A DNA stretch of 14,989 nt from Rhodospirillaceae bacterium CCH5-H10 (lineage in GTDB: Bacteria > Pseudomonadota > Alphaproteobacteria > Reyranellales > Reyranellaceae). This document shows, in pieces, positions 14,007 to 14,989 of the stretch. The notes under the pieces were generated by a model, which had not been told where the DNA came from, ran no database searches, and saw only the letters and a program-made list of their open reading frames with translations. How positions within the stretch are numbered: position 1 is the first letter of the stretch; every line of letters begins with the position of its first letter. A program made the translations under genes and the position numbers. The stretch lies in contig LSKJ01000555.1 of NCBI GenBank assembly GCA_001557035.1, positions 1 to 14,989 of the forward strand. The letters run 5' to 3'.

Positions 14007-14901
14007 CGCCACCGCACAGGCGCCGACGCCGACCAGTTCGACCGCTCCCGCCGAGGACATGGTCTGGGAGAGCCGTACCCGGCGGCTGGTGACGATCTAC
14101 GTGCCGCTGATCTGCTTCGTGATCATCCTGCTGTTTCCGTTCTACTGGATGGGAATCACGGCCTTCAAGCCGAACGCCGAGCTGTACGACTACAAGACGT
14201 ACAATCCGTTCCTGATCGGCAGCCCGACGCTGGACCACATCTACAAGCTGCTGTTCCAGACCGCGTATCCGAAGTGGCTGATGACCACGATGGGCGTGGC
14301 GATCTGCTCGACCTTCCTGTCGCTGCTGTCGAGCGTGCTGGCGGCCTACGCCATCCAGCGCTTGCGCTTCAAGGGCAGCCAGTATGTCGGCCTCGGCATC
14401 TACCTCGCCTACCTGGTGCCGCCGTCGATCCTGTTCATCCCGCTGGCCACGACGGTCTATCAGCTCGGCCTGTTCGACACACCGCTGGCGCTGATCCTGA
14501 CCTATCCGACCTTCCTGGTGCCGTTCTGCACCTGGCTGCTGATCGGCTACTTCAAGTCGATCCCGTACGAGCTGGAAGAGTGCGCCCTGATCGACGGTGC
14601 CACCCGCCTGCAGATCCTGCGACGCATCACGCTGCCGCTGGCCGTGCCCGGCCTGATCTCGGCCGGCATCTTCTCTTTCACCCTGTCGTGGAACGAATTC
14701 ATCTACTCGCTGGCCTTCATCCAGAGCAGCGAGAAGAAGACCGTGCCGGTCGCCATCCTGACCGAACTCGTGTCGGGCGACGTCTACCAGTGGGGCTCGC
14801 TGATGGCGGGCTCACTCCTCGGGTCGCTGCCGGTCGCGATCTTCTATTCGTTCTTCGTCGACTACTACGTGTCATCCCTCACGGGCGCGGTGAAGGAGTA
14901 A
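13999..14901 (+). CDS. ABC transporter permease, MalG/UgpE-type
   Basis: A 300-residue inner-membrane permease, the second half of the importer channel. A cytoplasmic N-terminus of about 30 residues rich in Ala, Thr and Pro leads into helix 1 (VTIYVPLICFVIILLFPFYWM). The ITAFKPNAELYD segment is the typical MalG-type signature. The EAA loop is slightly altered (E194-C-A with G200, then RRITLP). ATG 13999 lies inside the end of the preceding gene with an 8-base overlap and GGGAGAGG upstream. It is the last gene of the four-gene operon; a hairpin begins directly after its TAA. Confidence 0.95.
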   Translation: MTDATAQAPTPTSSTAPAEDMVWESRTRRLVTIYVPLICFVIILLFPFYWMGITAFKPNAELYDYKTYNPFLIGSPTLDHIYKLLFQTAYPKWLMTTMGVAICSTFLSLLSSVLAAYAIQRLRFKGSQYVGLGIYLAYLVPPSILFIPLATTVYQLGLFDTPLALILTYPTFLVPFCTWLLIGYFKSIPYELEECALIDGATRLQILRRITLPLAVPGLISAGIFSFTLSWNEFIYSLAFIQSSEKKTVPVAILTELVSGDVYQWGSLMAGSLLGSLPVAIFYSFFVDYYVSSLTGAVKE

Positions 14902-14921
14902 CCGATCGCTCAGGCGATCGG
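14902..14921. terminator. hairpin at the end of the ABC transporter operon
   Basis: CCGATCGC (14902-14909) and GCGATCGG (14914-14921) form a perfect 8-bp stem with a TCAG loop, beginning at the first base after the permease stop. No T-run follows, so termination may be inefficient or factor-assisted. The loop contains the stop codon of the convergent gene, so the structure serves both 3' ends. Confidence 0.5.
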
Positions 14922-14989
14922 GGCGGGCGGGCCCTGCGGATGAGGGACCGGCGTGGGCTGGTCCTCCGGGATGGGCACGCCGGGACGTC
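14910..14989 (-). CDS. C-terminal fragment of a convergent gene, Pro-rich tail
   Basis: The minus strand has an open frame from the window edge to TGA at 14912-14910. It reads about 25 codons, RPGVPIPEDQPTP followed by VPHPQGPPAPIA. The Pro-rich ending is the style of tail common on small hypothetical or membrane proteins in these bacteria. The fragment is too short to identify, and an open frame of this length could also arise by chance in GC-rich DNA. Confidence 0.45.
   Translation of the reverse strand, partial: RPGVPIPEDQPTPVPHPQGPPAPIA

Noticed and set aside
11616..14060. An 814-codon open frame on the minus strand opposite the ABC transporter genes.
   Set aside because: It is the mirror of three clearly recognisable transporter genes in GC-rich DNA. 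Its composition (Arg, His, Asp and Gly rich) is that of an antisense shadow and it shows no family features.

Overview
This is high-GC DNA with densely packed genes, short intergenic gaps and good Shine-Dalgarno sites. It carries two orphan TctC/Bug-type solute-binding proteins, a CUT1-type ABC transporter and a LysR regulator. The overall look is that of a soil or water alphaproteobacterium. A Reyranella-like or rhizobiales-like genome would fit, but no rRNA or marker gene is present to confirm this.

Layout from left to right: (1) the N-terminal 440 residues of a divergent gamma-glutamyltransferase-family protein on the minus strand, running off the left edge. (2) Divergent from it, a two-gene unit: a Bug solute-binding protein and an SsuD-like flavin monooxygenase. 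(3) A convergent 2-keto-4-pentenoate hydratase-family gene, with a divergent LysR regulator that may be coupled to an 11-codon leader ORF. (4) A plus-strand unit of a conserved protein with a C-terminal CxxC followed by a selenoprotein of the UGSC type. An in-frame UGA at 6706-6708 is decoded as selenocysteine and is followed at once by a SECIS-like hairpin closely resembling that of E. coli fdhF. A conventional gene caller would stop at residue 92 and lose half of the protein. (5) A small two-helix membrane protein. (6) A perfect 27-bp inverted repeat between convergent units. (7) A minus-strand operon, in transcription order: a Bug solute-binding protein, two tandem Lin0512-family paralogues and a glutathione S-transferase; a DoxX membrane protein lies upstream on the same strand. 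(8) A plus-strand CUT1 ABC sugar-type importer in the order ATPase, solute-binding protein, permease, permease, with an intercistronic hairpin after the binding protein. (9) The C-terminal 25 codons of a convergent minus-strand gene at the right edge.

Functionally this is an accessory catabolic and transport neighbourhood: capture of small organic acids, flavin-dependent oxygenation, keto-acid hydration, glutathione chemistry and sugar import. The most interesting part is the selenoprotein pair at 5364-6957. Its U-G-S-C-x-x-C motif has the same spacing as the redox centre of glycine reductase GrdB, but here it sits in an apparently aerobic heterotroph. The selenocysteine machinery (selA, selB, selC, selD) is not in the window and must be elsewhere in the genome if this reading is right.
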